From Wenzhouxiangella sp. (GTDB lineage Bacteria > Pseudomonadota > Gammaproteobacteria > Xanthomonadales > Wenzhouxiangellaceae): a DNA stretch of 6,116 nt. Below the pieces are notes generated by a model that saw only the letters and a program-made list of their open reading frames with translations, ran no database searches and was not told where the DNA came from. Below, in pieces: positions 5,894-6,116 of this stretch (within the stretch, counting starts at the first letter, position 1; each line of letters starts with the position of its first letter). The stretch spans positions 1 through 6,116 of the forward strand of contig JAASTB010000143.1 in assembly GCA_021767625.1 (NCBI GenBank), in the 5' to 3' direction. A program made the translations under genes and the position numbers.

Positions 5894-6116
5894 TGTTCGG
5901 ATTCCTCTTTGTCGGATTGTTCGGATGGGGGCGCCATTCCGAAGGTCTGCGCGAAGCCCATCAGCGCTTCTTCCAGCACGGACATGCGCAGCGAATAGAT
6001 CATCAACTTCCCGTCGCGCTCCACACTCACGAGGCCCGCCTCCTTGAGCACCCGGAAGTGCACCGACATGGTCGGCTTGGAAACGTCGAAGTGCGACGCC
6101 AGCTCGCCGGCGCTCA
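5890..6116 (-). CDS. SdpR-like ArsR-family winged-helix repressor, N-terminus outside window
   Basis: Only the last 74 residues are present; the start lies beyond the right edge. They begin inside the helix-turn-helix (SAGELASHFDVSKPTMS), continue through the recognition helix (VHFRVLKEAGLV) and the beta wing (VERDGKLMIYSL), and end in a short helix (VLEEALMGF) and a charged tail. The SAGExAxHFDxSKPTxS pattern is close to that of SdpR-type autorepressors within the ArsR family. No metal-binding Cys motif is seen in the visible part; the usual place for one (ELCVCDL) partly precedes the window's residues, but the corresponding visible segment has none. It precedes and overlaps the SdpI-like gene by four bases, as in the sdpRI operon. 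By analogy it represses its own operon and is relieved by membrane sequestration, which is inference. The promoter is outside the window. Confidence 0.88.
   Translation of the reverse strand, partial: SAGELASHFDVSKPTMSVHFRVLKEAGLVSVERDGKLMIYSLRMSVLEEALMGFAQTFGMAPPSEQSDKEESEQ
5902..5909 (-). promoter_or_regulatory. Ribosome binding site of the SdpI-like gene
   Basis: On the minus strand AAGAGGAA lies 9 nt before the ATG at 5893, inside the last codons of the repressor gene (Lys-Glu-Glu). Together with the ATGA overlap it fits translational coupling of the two genes. Confidence 0.75.

Noticed and set aside
5126..5998. Plus-strand open frame crossing the terminator and the convergent operon
   Set aside because: It starts inside the third LRR gene in another frame and runs antisense to two recognisable genes; no RBS or domain.

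Overview
The window is GC-rich (roughly two-thirds G+C by eye), densely coding and bacterial. Clear Shine-Dalgarno sites, Sec-type signal peptides and the domain mix fit a gammaproteobacterium, perhaps of the Xanthomonadales/Chromatiales type such as Wenzhouxiangella or Lysobacter relatives. That placement is inference; no phylogenetic marker is present.

Positions 1-5268 hold three tandem paralogous genes on the + strand. Each encodes a large exported leucine-rich-repeat (LRR) protein with the same plan: signal peptide, N-cap with a CxW...C pair, an LRR solenoid of the plant-like LxxLxLxxNxLxGxIP type, an LRR C-cap (LCWN...C), then two tail modules marked by an SG(S/A)WY(D/N)PxRSGEGF motif and a YWFTY...W core, ending in (D/E)CD. 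The first gene is cut by the window start and lacks its N-terminal part. The second (1246-3018) is in frame and recognisable along its whole length but carries two in-frame TAG codons, one in the signal peptide and one exactly where the third gene has the N-cap tryptophan. It is either a fresh pseudogene, a sequencing or assembly artefact, or a recoded gene. The third (3046-5268, 740 aa) is intact and starts 27 nt after the second. The second gene is preceded by a 125-nt gap whose last third can fold into nested hairpins covering its ribosome binding site and start codon.

A perfect 12-bp stem hairpin (5281-5308) separates this array from a convergent minus-strand operon. That operon holds an SdpR-like ArsR-family repressor, cut by the window end, overlapping by ATGA with a six-helix SdpI-like membrane protein. 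The SdpR-SdpI pair is a known autoregulated module in Bacillus (toxin immunity). Its role here, and any link to the LRR proteins, is unknown.

Together the + strand genes look like a small family of secreted, disulfide-stabilised binding or adhesion proteins that diversified after tandem duplication. Ligand and function cannot be read from the sequence. No RNA genes, insertion sequences or CRISPR arrays were seen, and there is no gene-free stretch over 300 bases.
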